In this document: positions 1-9,899 of the stretch, one piece after another
How positions within the stretch are numbered: position 1 is the stretch's first letter
Layout: every line of letters begins with the position of its first letter
From: an uncultured Lachnoanaerobaculum sp.
GTDB taxonomy: Bacteria > Bacillota > Clostridia > Lachnospirales > Lachnospiraceae
Direction: 5' to 3'
NCBI GenBank assembly: GCA_946999385.1
Contig: CAMQCZ010000003.1
Coordinates: 42,847 to 106,846 of the forward strand
Length of the DNA stretch: 64,000 nt
Notes under the pieces: model-generated
The model's input: the letters and a program-made list of their open reading frames with translations, nothing else
The model's database searches: none
Told to the model about the DNA's origin: nothing
Program-made: the position numbers and the translations under genes

Positions 1-1
1 A

Positions 2-250
2 AAAGATAATATTTTATTAAAAAAAGATGAAGTATTCAGATCACATGAATTTCATCATTGGGACAGTGCAAATTCCGGTTGTAGCTGTATAGCAACAAAA
101 GCAAATAAAAGTAAGACTTGGGAATGTATACATTCTAATGAAAATATGTTTGCGGGCTTTCCTCATATATATTTTGCCGGAAATAAAAATATGCTGAAAA
201 ATTTGAAGAGGACTTGTAAAAAATATAGGAAAGAGCAAAATGGATTATAA
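2..250 (+). CDS. cobB: Cobyrinic acid a,c-diamide synthase, C-terminal fragment
   Basis: An open frame enters from the left edge and ends with TAA at 248-250, giving 82 residues. It contains RSHEFHHWDS, the catalytic-histidine region of the C-terminal class I glutamine amidotransferase domain of CobB/CbiA, followed by a GFPHIYFAGN stretch typical of this family's end. The family amidates the a and c side chains of cobyrinate using glutamine and ATP. The last 11 bases overlap the start of cobT, indicating translational coupling within a cobalamin operon that begins outside the window. The N-terminal ATPase domain is not visible, so the call rests on this tail and on the cobT-cobU neighbours. 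Confidence 0.8.
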   Translation, partial: KDNILLKKDEVFRSHEFHHWDSANSGCSCIATKANKSKTWECIHSNENMFAGFPHIYFAGNKNMLKNLKRTCKKYRKEQNGL

Positions 251-1295
251 AGATTTACAAAAAATTTTAGATAATATAAAACCGAGTAATAAGAAAATAA
301 AAAAGCTTTCCAAGCTGAAATGGGATAATATAGCAAAGCCTCTTGACGGATTGGGAGAGCTTGAAAATATAATATCTAAAATAGCAGGTATTCAGGAAAA
401 TATTGATATAGATATTTCTAAGAAGGCTATTTTGATAATGTGTTCTGATAATGGAGTAGTTGAAGAAGGTATTTCACAAGCCGGTATGGAGGTTACAAAA
501 ATTGTTAGTGAAAATTTTTGTAAGGGTATTGCAAGTATTAATATTTTATCTAAATATACTAATACACAGGTTATAGCTGTTGATGTCGGAATTAAGGGTG
601 ATACCTTTGGCCCCATAAATAAAAAAATTGCAAATGGTACAAAAAATTTTTATCTTGAAGCGGCTATGAGCAAGGCTCAAGCTCTGGAAGCCATATTTGT
701 AGGTATAGAAATGGTAAAAGCTTGTAAAGATAAGGGCTTTAAAATATTAGGCTGTGGAGAGATGGGTATAGGTAATACTACAACGAGTGCCACACTCGCA
801 AGTATTTTTTTAAAAAAGGATGTTGAAAAGGTTACAGGTAAGGGAGCAGGACTTAGTGAGAGCTTATATTTAAAAAAAATAGATATTATAAAAAGGTCTA
901 TTTTGAAAAGAAATATAGATAAAATGGATATTTTTGATATCTTATCAAGCTTTGGAGGCTTTGATATAGTTAGTCTTGTAGGCTTATTTATAGGTGCCGC
1001 ATTTTACAAAATGCCGATAATTATGGATGGCTTAATAACTAATATAGCGGCATTTATAGCAATAAAATTGAATGAAAATTGTAGGGATTATATTATTGCT
1101 TCACATAAGGGTAAGGAACCTGCTTGCAAATATTTGTTGAGTAAAATGAAATTGAAAGCCGTCTTGGATGCAAATTTTTGTTTAGGTGAAGGGATGGGGA
1201 GTGCCTATCTTTTTTCTTTAATTGAGATGAGCTTAGGGGTATATAATAGCAGATCAAGTTTTGAAAGTATAAATGTAGAAAAATATAAGAGGTAA
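240..1295 (+). CDS. cobT: Nicotinate-nucleotide--dimethylbenzimidazole phosphoribosyltransferase
   Basis: The 351-residue protein matches the usual CobT length. It makes alpha-ribazole phosphate, the lower-ligand nucleotide of cobalamin, from nicotinate mononucleotide and a base such as dimethylbenzimidazole. Recognisable family blocks are PLDGLGELE near residue 37, MCSDNGVVEEGIS near 67, GEMGIGNTTTSAT near 175, and LGEGMGSAY near 317, which holds the catalytic glutamate. The start overlaps the end of cobB, and cobU begins two bases after the stop. The gene therefore belongs to the nucleotide-loop assembly part of the pathway. Nothing looks truncated. Confidence 0.95.
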   Translation: MDYKDLQKILDNIKPSNKKIKKLSKLKWDNIAKPLDGLGELENIISKIAGIQENIDIDISKKAILIMCSDNGVVEEGISQAGMEVTKIVSENFCKGIASINILSKYTNTQVIAVDVGIKGDTFGPINKKIANGTKNFYLEAAMSKAQALEAIFVGIEMVKACKDKGFKILGCGEMGIGNTTTSATLASIFLKKDVEKVTGKGAGLSESLYLKKIDIIKRSILKRNIDKMDIFDILSSFGGFDIVSLVGLFIGAAFYKMPIIMDGLITNIAAFIAIKLNENCRDYIIASHKGKEPACKYLLSKMKLKAVLDANFCLGEGMGSAYLFSLIEMSLGVYNSRSSFESINVEKYKR

Positions 1296-1296
1296 A

Positions 1297-1833
1297 ATGA
1301 TATATATATATGGTGCGGCAAATAGTGGGAAAAGTAAGCTTGCAGAGAATATGATACTTGAGCTTGAAAAAAAATATGATGAAAATTTAGATAAAGTATA
1401 TTTGGCTTGTATGAAAATCTATGATGATGAGGATAAAAAAAGAGTTGAAAAGCATAGATTACAACGCAAAACTAAGGGGTTTAGAACGATAGAAGCATAT
1501 GAAAATTTGGCAAAATCCGATATAAAGCCAAACAGTCTTGTTTTATTGGAATGTATGTCAAATTATGTTGCAAATAATAAATTCAGGGATGATTTTAAAG
1601 TTATAGAAAATGAAATATTATTAAAAAAATTATGGAAGGATTTAGTTTTGCTTGATAGAAGCTGTAGAGAGCTTGTTATAGTAGGAAATGATATTTATAA
1701 CAATAAGGAAGATAAGAAAAATGAATTTTCAAAGGAGACCTTAGATTATATTTCTCTTATGTATGCTCTTCATATAAAGCTTAAAAATTATTCGAAGAAG
1801 GTACATGAAGTTGTTTTTTCTTTTGTTATTTAA
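1297..1833 (+). CDS. cobU: Adenosylcobinamide kinase/guanylyltransferase-like protein (CobU), divergent
   Basis: The 178-residue protein opens with a P-loop, GAANSGKS, at residues 5-12. It carries HRLQRKTKGFRTIEA near 51-65, resembling the HRxxRP...T.E block in which the guanylylated histidine of CobU lies. CobU phosphorylates adenosylcobinamide and attaches GMP, preparing it for the nucleotide loop. Position directly after cobT supports this role. The usual SNEVG..IVP block is replaced by an asparagine- and lysine-rich stretch (GNDIYNNKED), so the protein is a divergent member and its guanylyltransferase activity is less certain than its fold. Confidence 0.75.
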   Translation: MIYIYGAANSGKSKLAENMILELEKKYDENLDKVYLACMKIYDDEDKKRVEKHRLQRKTKGFRTIEAYENLAKSDIKPNSLVLLECMSNYVANNKFRDDFKVIENEILLKKLWKDLVLLDRSCRELVIVGNDIYNNKEDKKNEFSKETLDYISLMYALHIKLKNYSKKVHEVVFSFVI

Positions 1834-1889
1834 TGAATTATATTATAAAATATGCTAGAATAAAAATATTATATTGGATGGAGATTAAA

Positions 1890-3116
1890 ATGGATAAATT
1901 ACTGGATAGATTTTTAAGATATGTAAAAAAAGAAACAAGATCTGATGCAAAAAGTAAAACTGTTCCAAGTACAACAAATCAGACTTTATTTTTAAAGGAT
2001 CTGGAAAAAGAGCTTATAGAGCTTGGATTTAGTGATATAAAATTAAATAGTGAAAATAGTTTTTTGACAGCTACTATACCTGCTACAAGTAAAAAGAAAA
2101 TACCTACTGTAGGATTTATTGCACATATAGATACAGCAGATTTTGAAGCTGAAAATATAAAGCCTAAGATACATGAAAAATATGACGGTAAGGATATTAT
2201 TTTAAATGAAAAAGGAAATATTATATTATCACCTGAAGAATTTCCAAATTTAAAAAATTATATAGGAAAGACTCTTATTACTACAGATGGTAATACATTA
2301 TTGGGAGCTGATGATAAAGCCGGAGTTGCAGAAATAGTTACTGCTGGAGTATATCTTTTGAAAAATCCTAATATAGAGCATGGAAGAATAAGAATAGCCT
2401 TTGGACCGGATGAGGAGATAGGAAGAGGTGCGGATCTTTTTGATGTAAATGAATTTGATTGTGATTTTGCATATACAGTTGATGGCGGCCCATTAGGAGA
2501 ATTGGAGTATGAAAGCTTTAATGCCGCCAGAGCAGAAGTAAAAATACAGGGTAAAAATGTTCATCCGGGTAGTGCCAAGGATACTATGGTTAATTCTATG
2601 AGCTTAGCTATAGAATTTGATAGATCACTTCCTAAATATTCAAGACCTGAATATACTGATAATAGACAAGGCTTTTTTCATCTTTGCTCTATAAATGGAG
2701 AGGTTGAATTTACAACATTGGAATATATTATTAGAGATCATGATATGAAATTATTTGAGGCTAAGAAAGCATATATAAATAATTTAGCTAAAAATATGAA
2801 TAAATCCTTAGATAAGGATAGAATAAGTATAAAAATTGAAGATGAATATTATAATATGGGCGATATTATAAAAAAGGATTTTCGTTGTATAGATGTTGCA
2901 AAGAAGGCTATGGAAAATCTTGATATAGAAGCTGTTATAAAGCCTATAAGAGGAGGCACTGACGGATCTAAAATAAGCTTTATGGGCTTGCCTACTCCTA
3001 ATCTTTTTGCAGGTGGAGAAAATTTCCATGGAAGATATGAATTTTGTTGCCTTGAAAGTATGGAAAAAGCAAGAGATTTAATTATTGAAATATCAAAAAT
3101 AGTAACAACTTTATAG
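1890..3116 (+). CDS. pepT: Peptidase T (tripeptide aminopeptidase)
   Basis: This is an M20-family zinc peptidase of 408 residues that removes the N-terminal residue from tripeptides in the cytoplasm. Visible metal and catalytic blocks are AHIDTAD, GADDKAG, GPDEEIG (general-base Glu-Glu) and, near the end, RGGTDGS. An ATG at 1833 is in frame but has no ribosome site. The ATG at 1890 follows GGAGAT by a few bases and gives the family's standard length, so I use it. The gene lies 56 bases after cobU and 12 before apbE, probably in one transcript. Confidence 0.93.
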   Translation: MDKLLDRFLRYVKKETRSDAKSKTVPSTTNQTLFLKDLEKELIELGFSDIKLNSENSFLTATIPATSKKKIPTVGFIAHIDTADFEAENIKPKIHEKYDGKDIILNEKGNIILSPEEFPNLKNYIGKTLITTDGNTLLGADDKAGVAEIVTAGVYLLKNPNIEHGRIRIAFGPDEEIGRGADLFDVNEFDCDFAYTVDGGPLGELEYESFNAARAEVKIQGKNVHPGSAKDTMVNSMSLAIEFDRSLPKYSRPEYTDNRQGFFHLCSINGEVEFTTLEYIIRDHDMKLFEAKKAYINNLAKNMNKSLDKDRISIKIEDEYYNMGDIIKKDFRCIDVAKKAMENLDIEAVIKPIRGGTDGSKISFMGLPTPNLFAGGENFHGRYEFCCLESMEKARDLIIEISKIVTTL

Positions 3117-3128
3117 AAAGTAAAAGGT

Positions 3129-4187
3129 ATGTATATAAAAAATATATTTAAGCTTATATTAATTATTATAATAGGGCTTAGCCTGTCAGCTTGTAAATAT
3201 AAAAAGCCTGAGCATAGATACACACAGAGCTTTATCGGTGTATTTGATACTGCAACACAAGTTATAGGATATGCCGAAAATGAGAAAGAATTTTCAAAAA
3301 CGATTTCCTTGATAAAAGAGGAGCTTAATAAATATCATAAATATTATGATATTTACCATAATTATGAAAATATTAATAATATAAAAACAATTAATGATAA
3401 TGCCGGAAAAAAGCCGGTTAAGGTTGACAAAGAAATTATTGATTTACTTAAATTTTCAAAAGATGTATATTATAGAACTAATGGAAAAGTTAATATAGCT
3501 ATGGGCAGTGTATTAAAATTGTGGCACGATAAGAGAGAGATAGCTATAAATGACAGTAAGAAGGCTTCTTTGCCTGAGTTTTCTGATTTGAAGGCTGCAA
3601 GCTTGCATACGGATATAGAAAAATTAATTATAAATGAAAAAGAAGGTACAGTATTTTTGGATGATAAAGATATGCTTTTAGATGTAGGCTCGGTAGCAAA
3701 GGGATATGCCACTGAAGCTCTTGCAAATTTTTTGGAAAAAAAAGGATATAGCAATTTATTGCTTTCTGTAGGTGGCAATGTTAGGGCTATAGGATATAAA
3801 TTGTCAGATGATAATAAAAAGATCCCTTGGGCTGTAGGAATACAAAATCCTGATTTAAATAGTGATAAAAAAAGTGTGGCAACATTGAATTTAGTAGATT
3901 CAAGTTTGGTAACAAGTGGTATTTATGAACGTTTTTATATGTTTGAGGGTAAAAATTATCATCATATAATAAATCCTGATACACTATATCCTGAGCATGA
4001 TTATTTATCAATTTCTATTGTAAGTAAAAGCTCAGCTCTTGCAGATGCACTTAGTACAGCAGTATTTAATATGAGCTTAGATGAAGGGCAAAATTTTATA
4101 AATTCATATGATGGTGTTGAAGCTATGTGGATATTGTCAGATTCAAGCTTTGTATATAGTAAAGGATTTGAGGAATTAAAAAAATAA
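3129..4187 (+). CDS. apbE: FAD:protein FMN transferase, lipoprotein form
   Basis: The 352-residue protein begins with a lipoprotein signal whose lipobox is LSAC (Cys22), so it should be tethered outside the membrane. ApbE enzymes move FMN from FAD onto a threonine of exported flavoproteins such as RnfG/NqrC-type subunits. Family blocks seen are IGVFDTATQ near the start, a VGSVAKGYAT-like segment in the middle, LLSVGGNVRAIG, and a SGIYERF plus HHIINP region late. The next gene, a NusG-domain-II protein, is a common ApbE neighbour. No flavinylation target is obvious in this window. Confidence 0.9.
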   Translation: MYIKNIFKLILIIIIGLSLSACKYKKPEHRYTQSFIGVFDTATQVIGYAENEKEFSKTISLIKEELNKYHKYYDIYHNYENINNIKTINDNAGKKPVKVDKEIIDLLKFSKDVYYRTNGKVNIAMGSVLKLWHDKREIAINDSKKASLPEFSDLKAASLHTDIEKLIINEKEGTVFLDDKDMLLDVGSVAKGYATEALANFLEKKGYSNLLLSVGGNVRAIGYKLSDDNKKIPWAVGIQNPDLNSDKKSVATLNLVDSSLVTSGIYERFYMFEGKNYHHIINPDTLYPEHDYLSISIVSKSSALADALSTAVFNMSLDEGQNFINSYDGVEAMWILSDSSFVYSKGFEELKK

Positions 4188-4188
4188 T

Positions 4189-4569
4189 ATGAAGATAAAA
4201 AATGATATAATATTGGTTTTGGTAATTTTAGCTGTGGCCTTCACAAGCATAGTATTTATAAATATTAAAAAAAATATTAAAAAAAAGGATTCAAGTGAAG
4301 CTGTTATTATAAGTGTTAATGGTAAGCTTAAAAAAGAAATAGATTTATCAAAGGATGGAGATTATAGTATAGAAGATGATAAGGGAAGTTATAATATAAT
4401 AAGCATTAAAGATAAGTCTGTCAGGATGAAGGAAGCTAATTGCCCCGATAAACTTTGCATTCATCAAGGAACGATTAGCAAAAATGGAGAAGCTATCGTT
4501 TGCCTTCCACATAGCTTAGTAGTAGAGATAAAGAGTAAGAATAAGTCTGATATAGATATAGTAAGGTGA
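4189..4569 (+). CDS. NusG domain II-containing membrane-anchored protein
   Basis: The protein has 126 residues, with one N-terminal membrane helix (about residues 8-26) and an exported domain ending in a cysteine pair, CPDKLCIHQG. This matches the NusG_II family, which is not a transcription factor despite its name. In many Clostridia it is encoded beside ApbE or Rnf genes. It starts one base after apbE stops. Its biochemical role is not established. The conserved cysteines suggest a disulfide or a redox-related function, which is inference. Confidence 0.8.
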   Translation: MKIKNDIILVLVILAVAFTSIVFINIKKNIKKKDSSEAVIISVNGKLKKEIDLSKDGDYSIEDDKGSYNIISIKDKSVRMKEANCPDKLCIHQGTISKNGEAIVCLPHSLVVEIKSKNKSDIDIVR

Positions 4570-4581
4570 TAGAGGATTAAA

Positions 4582-5706
4582 GTGGAAAAAGAATTTATAC
4601 AAACAATAGAAAATAGAAGCTCAAAAATAATGAGAGTTTCAATAGCAGGAATTATAGTTAATATACTTTTGGCAATAACAAAATTAATTATAGGCTTTAG
4701 TACAAATTCTATTGCAATAATTGGAGATGCTATGAATAATATAAGTGATTTCAGCTCTTCAATAATAACTATAGTAGGTACTAAAATAGCAAATAAAAAG
4801 CCTGACAGAGAGCATCCTTTCGGACATGGGAGAATAGAATATTTAACCGCCTTAATAATTGGGCTTGCTATTTTTGCTACAGGCTTGCAAATTTTAATAA
4901 GCTCTATAAAAAGTTTGAATCATAAAAGCGATTATTCTTTTAATTTTATAGTAGTTATAATTATGTTTGTAACTATAATAGTTAAAATAATTTTAGGAAT
5001 ATATACAGAAATAAGAGGAAAATATTTAGGAAGTGAAGCATTAGTAGGCTCAGGTAAGGATTCAAAAAATGATGCTTTGGTAACAAGTGTAGCTTTTATA
5101 TCTATGATTATATATATTTATTTTAAAATATCTATAGATTCTATTGCAGGTTCTATAATCTCTTTATTCATTTTAAAATCAGGCTTTGAGATTATTTTTG
5201 ATACTATAAAAATGATTTTAGGAAAAAGGGTAGATGAAGATATTTCCAAGGCTGTATACAATATGCTAGATTCAAATGATTTGATTATATCAGCTCATGA
5301 TTTAATCCTTAATACATATGGACCAAGTACAATTATAGGCAGTATTAATGTTGATATAGATCATGAAAAGACTGTTGGTCAGATATATCCTATTTTACAT
5401 AAGCTACAATTAGAAATATATGAAAAATTAAAAATATATCTTGTTTTTGGAATTTATTCTATAGATAAGCATTCTATAGAAGCTAAAAAGGTATTGGAAA
5501 TATTAAAAAAAATCGAAAAAAATGAAAGCTATATTTTGGGCTGTCATGGAGTTATAGTAGATAAAGATAATAATGAAATATATTGTGATATTTTATTAGA
5601 TTTTATGGCTGATAAAGAGGATATAAAATCAAAAATAGAAAAGATATTAGGGGAAGAATTTCCTGAATATAAGTTGCATATTACATTAGATTTGGAGTTT
5701 GCATAA
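4582..5706 (+). CDS. Cation diffusion facilitator family transporter
   Basis: The product is 374 residues with a GTG start preceded by AGAGGA. About six membrane helices fill the first 210 residues, followed by a cytoplasmic ferredoxin-like dimerisation domain. The family exports divalent metals (Zn, Mn, Fe or Co) in exchange for protons. The metal site pattern is present as GDAMNNISDF in helix 2 and DSKNDALVTS in helix 5, with HPFGHGRIEYL in between. The DxxxN/DxxxD variation does not allow a confident metal assignment. The C-terminal extension of about 160 residues is longer than in minimal family members. Confidence 0.9.
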   Translation: MEKEFIQTIENRSSKIMRVSIAGIIVNILLAITKLIIGFSTNSIAIIGDAMNNISDFSSSIITIVGTKIANKKPDREHPFGHGRIEYLTALIIGLAIFATGLQILISSIKSLNHKSDYSFNFIVVIIMFVTIIVKIILGIYTEIRGKYLGSEALVGSGKDSKNDALVTSVAFISMIIYIYFKISIDSIAGSIISLFILKSGFEIIFDTIKMILGKRVDEDISKAVYNMLDSNDLIISAHDLILNTYGPSTIIGSINVDIDHEKTVGQIYPILHKLQLEIYEKLKIYLVFGIYSIDKHSIEAKKVLEILKKIEKNESYILGCHGVIVDKDNNEIYCDILLDFMADKEDIKSKIEKILGEEFPEYKLHITLDLEFA

Positions 5707-5715
5707 AGGAGTAAA

Positions 5716-6309
5716 ATGATTTCATTTATAAGAGCAAGGCTTGTAGATATTTCAGGAGATAAGGTGATTGTAGATACAGGCAGTATAGGTTTGGAAATAA
5801 ATATACCTTATTCAAGCATAGAAAAATTACCTGAAATAGAATCGGAAATTTTATTATATACATATTTTAAGGTTGCAGAAGATGCTATGAGCTTATATGG
5901 TTTTATAAGTAAAAGGCAGCTTGAGATATTCAAATTACTTATAAGTGTAAATGGTGTAGGTCCAAAAGGTGCTTTAGCTATATTATCAATACTTGAAGTG
6001 GATGATTTGGTTTTGGCAATAATTGGAGAAGATGAAAAAATAATATCAAAAGCCAGCGGTATAGGTGTAAAAACTGCGAAGAGAATAATAATAGAATTAA
6101 AAGATAAAATAAAAATAGAAAATATTATAGAAGAAGATAAAAATATAAAAATTAATAATAAAAACTTACAAATTATAAAAGAAACGATAGAAGCTTTAAC
6201 AGCCTTAGGATATTCATCAAGTGATGCCGCTAAAAGTGTTAAGGCTTTAGAAATAACTGAAGATATGAATGCTTCAAAGTTACTTAAGCTGGCACTCAAA
6301 AAATTATAG
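5716..6309 (+). CDS. ruvA: Holliday junction branch migration protein RuvA
   Basis: The 197-residue protein has the three RuvA parts: an OB-fold N-terminus ([16 protein letters not shown]), tandem helix-hairpin-helix motifs ([15 protein letters not shown] and [19 protein letters not shown]), and a C-terminal domain ([14 protein letters not shown]) that contacts RuvB. A tetramer binds four-way junctions and loads the RuvB motor. ruvB follows after 8 bases. ruvC is not present here, as is usual in Bacillota, where RecU resolves junctions. Confidence 0.96.
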   Translation: MISFIRARLVDISGDKVIVDTGSIGLEINIPYSSIEKLPEIESEILLYTYFKVAEDAMSLYGFISKRQLEIFKLLISVNGVGPKGALAILSILEVDDLVLAIIGEDEKIISKASGIGVKTAKRIIIELKDKIKIENIIEEDKNIKINNKNLQIIKETIEALTALGYSSSDAAKSVKALEITEDMNASKLLKLALKKL

Positions 6310-6317
6310 GTGTATAC

Positions 6318-7319
6318 ATGAAAAGAAAAATTATAAATACCCAATTAAGCAAGGAAGATGCACAAATAGAAAAAACTCTTAGACCGGCATATTTGTCGGA
6401 ATATATTGGTCAGGAGAAATTAAAAAATAATTTAAAAATATATATCGAAGCTGCTAAGCTTAGAAATGAAAGTCTTGATCATGTTTTATTTTATGGTCCT
6501 CCGGGGCTTGGAAAAACTACATTAAGTACAATTATTGCCAATGAATTAGGAGTTAATATAAAAATAACTTCAGGACCTGCAATAGAAAAGCCTGGAGATA
6601 TGGCGGCTATTCTAAGCAGTCTTGATGAAGGTGATGTTTTATTTATAGATGAAATTCATAGATTAAATAAGCAGGTTGAGGAGCTTTTATATCCTGCTAT
6701 GGAAGACTTTGCTATAGATATTATTATAGGAAAGGAACAAGGTTCAAAAAGTATAAGATTGGATTTGCCAAAATTTACATTGATAGGAGCGACGACAAGA
6801 GTAGGGCTTTTATCTGCACCTCTTAGAGATAGATTCGGAGTTGTGCAAAAATTAGAATTTTATACAATAAAGGAGCTGAAGGATATAATAAACCGTTCTG
6901 CTACAGTTTTAGGAATAGAGGTAGATAAAGAAGGCTCTCTTGAAATGGCAAGAAGAAGTAGAGGCACTCCAAGACTTGCAAATAGACTTTTAAAAAGAGT
7001 TAGAGATTTTGCACAGGTAAAATATGATGGAAATATTACAAAAGAGGTTGCCGATTATGCTCTTGATATTTTAGATGTAGACAGATTGGGACTTGATAAT
7101 AATGATAGGGAAATATTACTCACTATTATAGAAAAATTTTCCGGAGGGCCTGTAGGTCTTGATACCTTAGCTGCAAGCTTAGGAGAAGATTCAGGAACAT
7201 TGGAGGAGGTTTATGAGCCTTATTTATTAATGAATGGTCTTTTGAATAGAACTCCAAGAGGTAGAGTTGCAACAGATAATGCCTATATACATTTAGGGCT
7301 TAGTAAGGTGGAGCAATGA
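6318..7319 (+). CDS. ruvB: Holliday junction branch migration ATPase RuvB
   Basis: A 333-residue AAA+ motor. Walker A is GPPGLGKTT near residue 57, Walker B is FIDEIHRL near 110, sensor 1 lies in LIGATTRVG, and the arginine-finger region is [10 protein letters not shown]-terminal winged-helix domain binds DNA. With RuvA it drives branch migration during recombinational repair. Its stop codon overlaps the start of yaaA by four bases. Confidence 0.97.
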   Translation: MKRKIINTQLSKEDAQIEKTLRPAYLSEYIGQEKLKNNLKIYIEAAKLRNESLDHVLFYGPPGLGKTTLSTIIANELGVNIKITSGPAIEKPGDMAAILSSLDEGDVLFIDEIHRLNKQVEELLYPAMEDFAIDIIIGKEQGSKSIRLDLPKFTLIGATTRVGLLSAPLRDRFGVVQKLEFYTIKELKDIINRSATVLGIEVDKEGSLEMARRSRGTPRLANRLLKRVRDFAQVKYDGNITKEVADYALDILDVDRLGLDNNDREILLTIIEKFSGGPVGLDTLAASLGEDSGTLEEVYEPYLLMNGLLNRTPRGRVATDNAYIHLGLSKVEQ

Positions 7320-8068
7320 AAATGATTATAAGTCCCTCAAAGACAATAAAGCAAAAGGATAATTATTTTTTAAATATTACAGAGCCTATATTTATAGAGA
7401 AAACCGACAGCTTATTAAAATATATACAAGCCTTAGATTATGATGAATGTAAAGAACTTTGGAAATGTAATGATAAGCTTGCTACTCTTAATTTTGAAAG
7501 ATTTCAAAATATGAAGCTTGATGAGAATATTGTACCTGCTATATTTGCTTATGAGGGTTTGCAATATACTTATATTTGTGCTCATACACTTGATAATAAT
7601 GCTATAAGCTACATTGAAAAAAATTTGTGTATTTTATCGGGATTTTATGGTATTTTGAAACCAAGCACAGGCATTTGCCCATATAGGTTGGAAATGCTGT
7701 CAAATATAAATTATATGGGCTTTAGCAATTTATATGATTATTGGTCGGATGATTTGGCAGATTATTTAGAAAAAAATAGTGATGGATTAATATTAAATCT
7801 GGCTTCAAAGGAGTATTCAAAAGCTATTTTTAAATATCAAAAACAAAAAAAATTAAGAATAATTACAATTAATTTTTGTGAAAATTATAATGGGAAGCTA
7901 AAGCAGAAGGCTTCTTTTGCGAAAATGGCAAGAGGAGAATTTGTGAGAGAAATGGCAATAAATAATATAGAAAAGCTTGAAGATATAAAGAAATTAAAAA
8001 TATTGGATTATAAATTTTCAAAAGAAAATTCCAACGATGAAGAGTTAATATTTATAAAAGAAAAATAA
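7316..8068 (+). CDS. yaaA: Peroxide stress protein YaaA
   Basis: This 250-residue protein belongs to the YaaA/DUF328 family, which limits free iron and oxidative DNA damage during peroxide stress in E. coli and binds DNA. The family opening ([10 protein letters not shown]), a central [10 protein letters not shown], and [22 protein letters not shown] are visible. The ATG at 7316 aligns with the E. coli start; an ATG six bases later has a better-spaced GGAG and is an alternative. The gene is coupled to ruvB, which fits a DNA-damage theme. Confidence 0.9.
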   Translation: MKMIISPSKTIKQKDNYFLNITEPIFIEKTDSLLKYIQALDYDECKELWKCNDKLATLNFERFQNMKLDENIVPAIFAYEGLQYTYICAHTLDNNAISYIEKNLCILSGFYGILKPSTGICPYRLEMLSNINYMGFSNLYDYWSDDLADYLEKNSDGLILNLASKEYSKAIFKYQKQKKLRIITINFCENYNGKLKQKASFAKMARGEFVREMAINNIEKLEDIKKLKILDYKFSKENSNDEELIFIKEK

Positions 8069-8079
8069 AAGAGGTATTT

Positions 8080-9894
8080 ATGGCAATAATTGATAAGCAA
8101 AAAATAAGGAATTTTTGCATAATAGCACATATAGATCATGGTAAATCAACGCTTGCAGATAGAATTATTGAAAAAACGGGCTTGCTTACAAGTAGGGAAA
8201 TGCAGGCACAGGTTTTGGATAATATGGATTTGGAAAGAGAAAGAGGAATTACTATAAAATCTCAGGCTGTTAGAACTATATATAAGTCAAAGACCGGAGA
8301 AGAATATATTTTTAATTTAATAGATACTCCAGGGCATGTGGATTTTAACTATGAGGTTTCAAGATCCTTAGCGGCTTGTGATGGAGCTATACTGGTAGTA
8401 GATGCGGCTCAGGGCATAGAAGCCCAAACCTTGGCAAATGTATATTTGGCCCTAGATAATGACTTGGAGGTTCTGCCTGTAATTAATAAAATTGATTTAC
8501 CAAGTGCAGATCCGGATCAGGTAGCTAAGGAAATAGAAGATGTTATAGGTATAGAAGCTATGGATGCACCTAGAATATCAGCTAAAAGCGGCTTAAATAT
8601 AGATGCAGTATTAGAGGCTATTGTTAATAGATTACCGGCACCATCAGGAGATGAGGAGGCACCCTTGCAGGCATTAATATTTGATTCTTTATATGATGCT
8701 TATAGAGGGGTAATAGTTTTTGTAAGGATAAAACAAGGAAAAGTAAAAAAAGGTGATATTATACATATGCTCGCAACTAAAGCCGCAGAGGCTGTTGTTG
8801 AGGTGGGATATTTTGGAGCAGGTCAATTTATAGAATGTCAAGAGCTTAGTGCGGGTATGGTCGGATATATTATGGCAAGTATTAAAAATGTTTCCGATAC
8901 AAGGGTTGGAGATACTATAACCTTGCTTGACAATCCTTGTAAGGAAGCCTTACCGGGATATAAAAAGGTAACACCTATGGTTTATTGTGGTTTATATCCT
9001 GCTGATGGTGCAAGATATAATGATTTGCGAGATGCACTTGAAAAATTACAGCTTAATGATGCTTCTTTATTTTATGAACCGGAAACGTCAATAGCATTGG
9101 GATTTGGATTCAGATGTGGATTTTTGGGGCTTTTACATTTGGAAATTATACAAGAAAGGCTTGAAAGAGAATATAACCTTGATCTGGTTACTACAGCACC
9201 GGGAGTTGTATATAAGGTATATAAAACTAATAAAGAGCTTATCACTCTTACAAATCCATCAAATTTACCTGATCCAAGTGAGATAGACTATATGGAGGAG
9301 CCTATAGTATCAGCAGAGATAATGCTTACAAAAGAGTTTGTTGGAGCTATAATGACCTTGTGTCAGGAAAGAAGAGGCGTATATATAAGTATGGAATATA
9401 TAGAGGAAAATCGTGCAATATTAAAATATGATTTGCCTCTAAATGAAATTATTTATGATTTTTTTGATGCTTTAAAATCAAGATCAAGGGGTTATGCTTC
9501 TTTGGACTATGAGCTTAAGGGTTATGAAAAAGCCAATCTTTGCAAGCTTGATATTTTAATAAATAAGGAACAGGTAGATGCCTTATCTTTTATTGTACAT
9601 TCTTCAAGTGCCTATGAAAGAGGAAGGAAAATGTGTGAAAAGTTAAAGGATGAAATACCGAGACATTTATTTGAAATTCCAATACAGGCTGCAGTAGGTG
9701 GAAAGGTAATAGCCAGAGAAACTGTAAAAGCTATGAGAAAGGATGTTTTGGCAAAATGCTATGGTGGAGATATCTCAAGGAAGAGAAAGCTTCTTGAGAA
9801 GCAAAAAGAAGGAAAAAAACGAATGAGACAGATAGGAAATGTAGAAATACCACAGAAAGCATTTATGAGTGTTCTAAAGCTGTCAGAGGAATAG
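8080..9894 (+). CDS. lepA: Elongation factor 4 (LepA)
   Basis: The 604-residue translational GTPase has G1 [10 protein letters not shown]3 DTPGH, G4 NKID and a G5 region SAKSG. The LepA-specific C-terminal domain ends [16 protein letters not shown], with a basic [15 protein letters not shown] helix. LepA acts on ribosomes, affecting back-translocation and initiation or assembly under stress. hemW follows after five bases, an arrangement shared with Bacillus and many other Bacillota. Confidence 0.97.
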   Translation: MAIIDKQKIRNFCIIAHIDHGKSTLADRIIEKTGLLTSREMQAQVLDNMDLERERGITIKSQAVRTIYKSKTGEEYIFNLIDTPGHVDFNYEVSRSLAACDGAILVVDAAQGIEAQTLANVYLALDNDLEVLPVINKIDLPSADPDQVAKEIEDVIGIEAMDAPRISAKSGLNIDAVLEAIVNRLPAPSGDEEAPLQALIFDSLYDAYRGVIVFVRIKQGKVKKGDIIHMLATKAAEAVVEVGYFGAGQFIECQELSAGMVGYIMASIKNVSDTRVGDTITLLDNPCKEALPGYKKVTPMVYCGLYPADGARYNDLRDALEKLQLNDASLFYEPETSIALGFGFRCGFLGLLHLEIIQERLEREYNLDLVTTAPGVVYKVYKTNKELITLTNPSNLPDPSEIDYMEEPIVSAEIMLTKEFVGAIMTLCQERRGVYISMEYIEENRAILKYDLPLNEIIYDFFDALKSRSRGYASLDYELKGYEKANLCKLDILINKEQVDALSFIVHSSSAYERGRKMCEKLKDEIPRHLFEIPIQAAVGGKVIARETVKAMRKDVLAKCYGGDISRKRKLLEKQKEGKKRMRQIGNVEIPQKAFMSVLKLSEE

Positions 9895-9899
9895 ATTAA

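Noticed and set aside
5808..6344. A 178-codon minus-strand frame opposite ruvA
   Set aside because: It is a shadow of the AT-rich ruvA coding sequence without a ribosome site.
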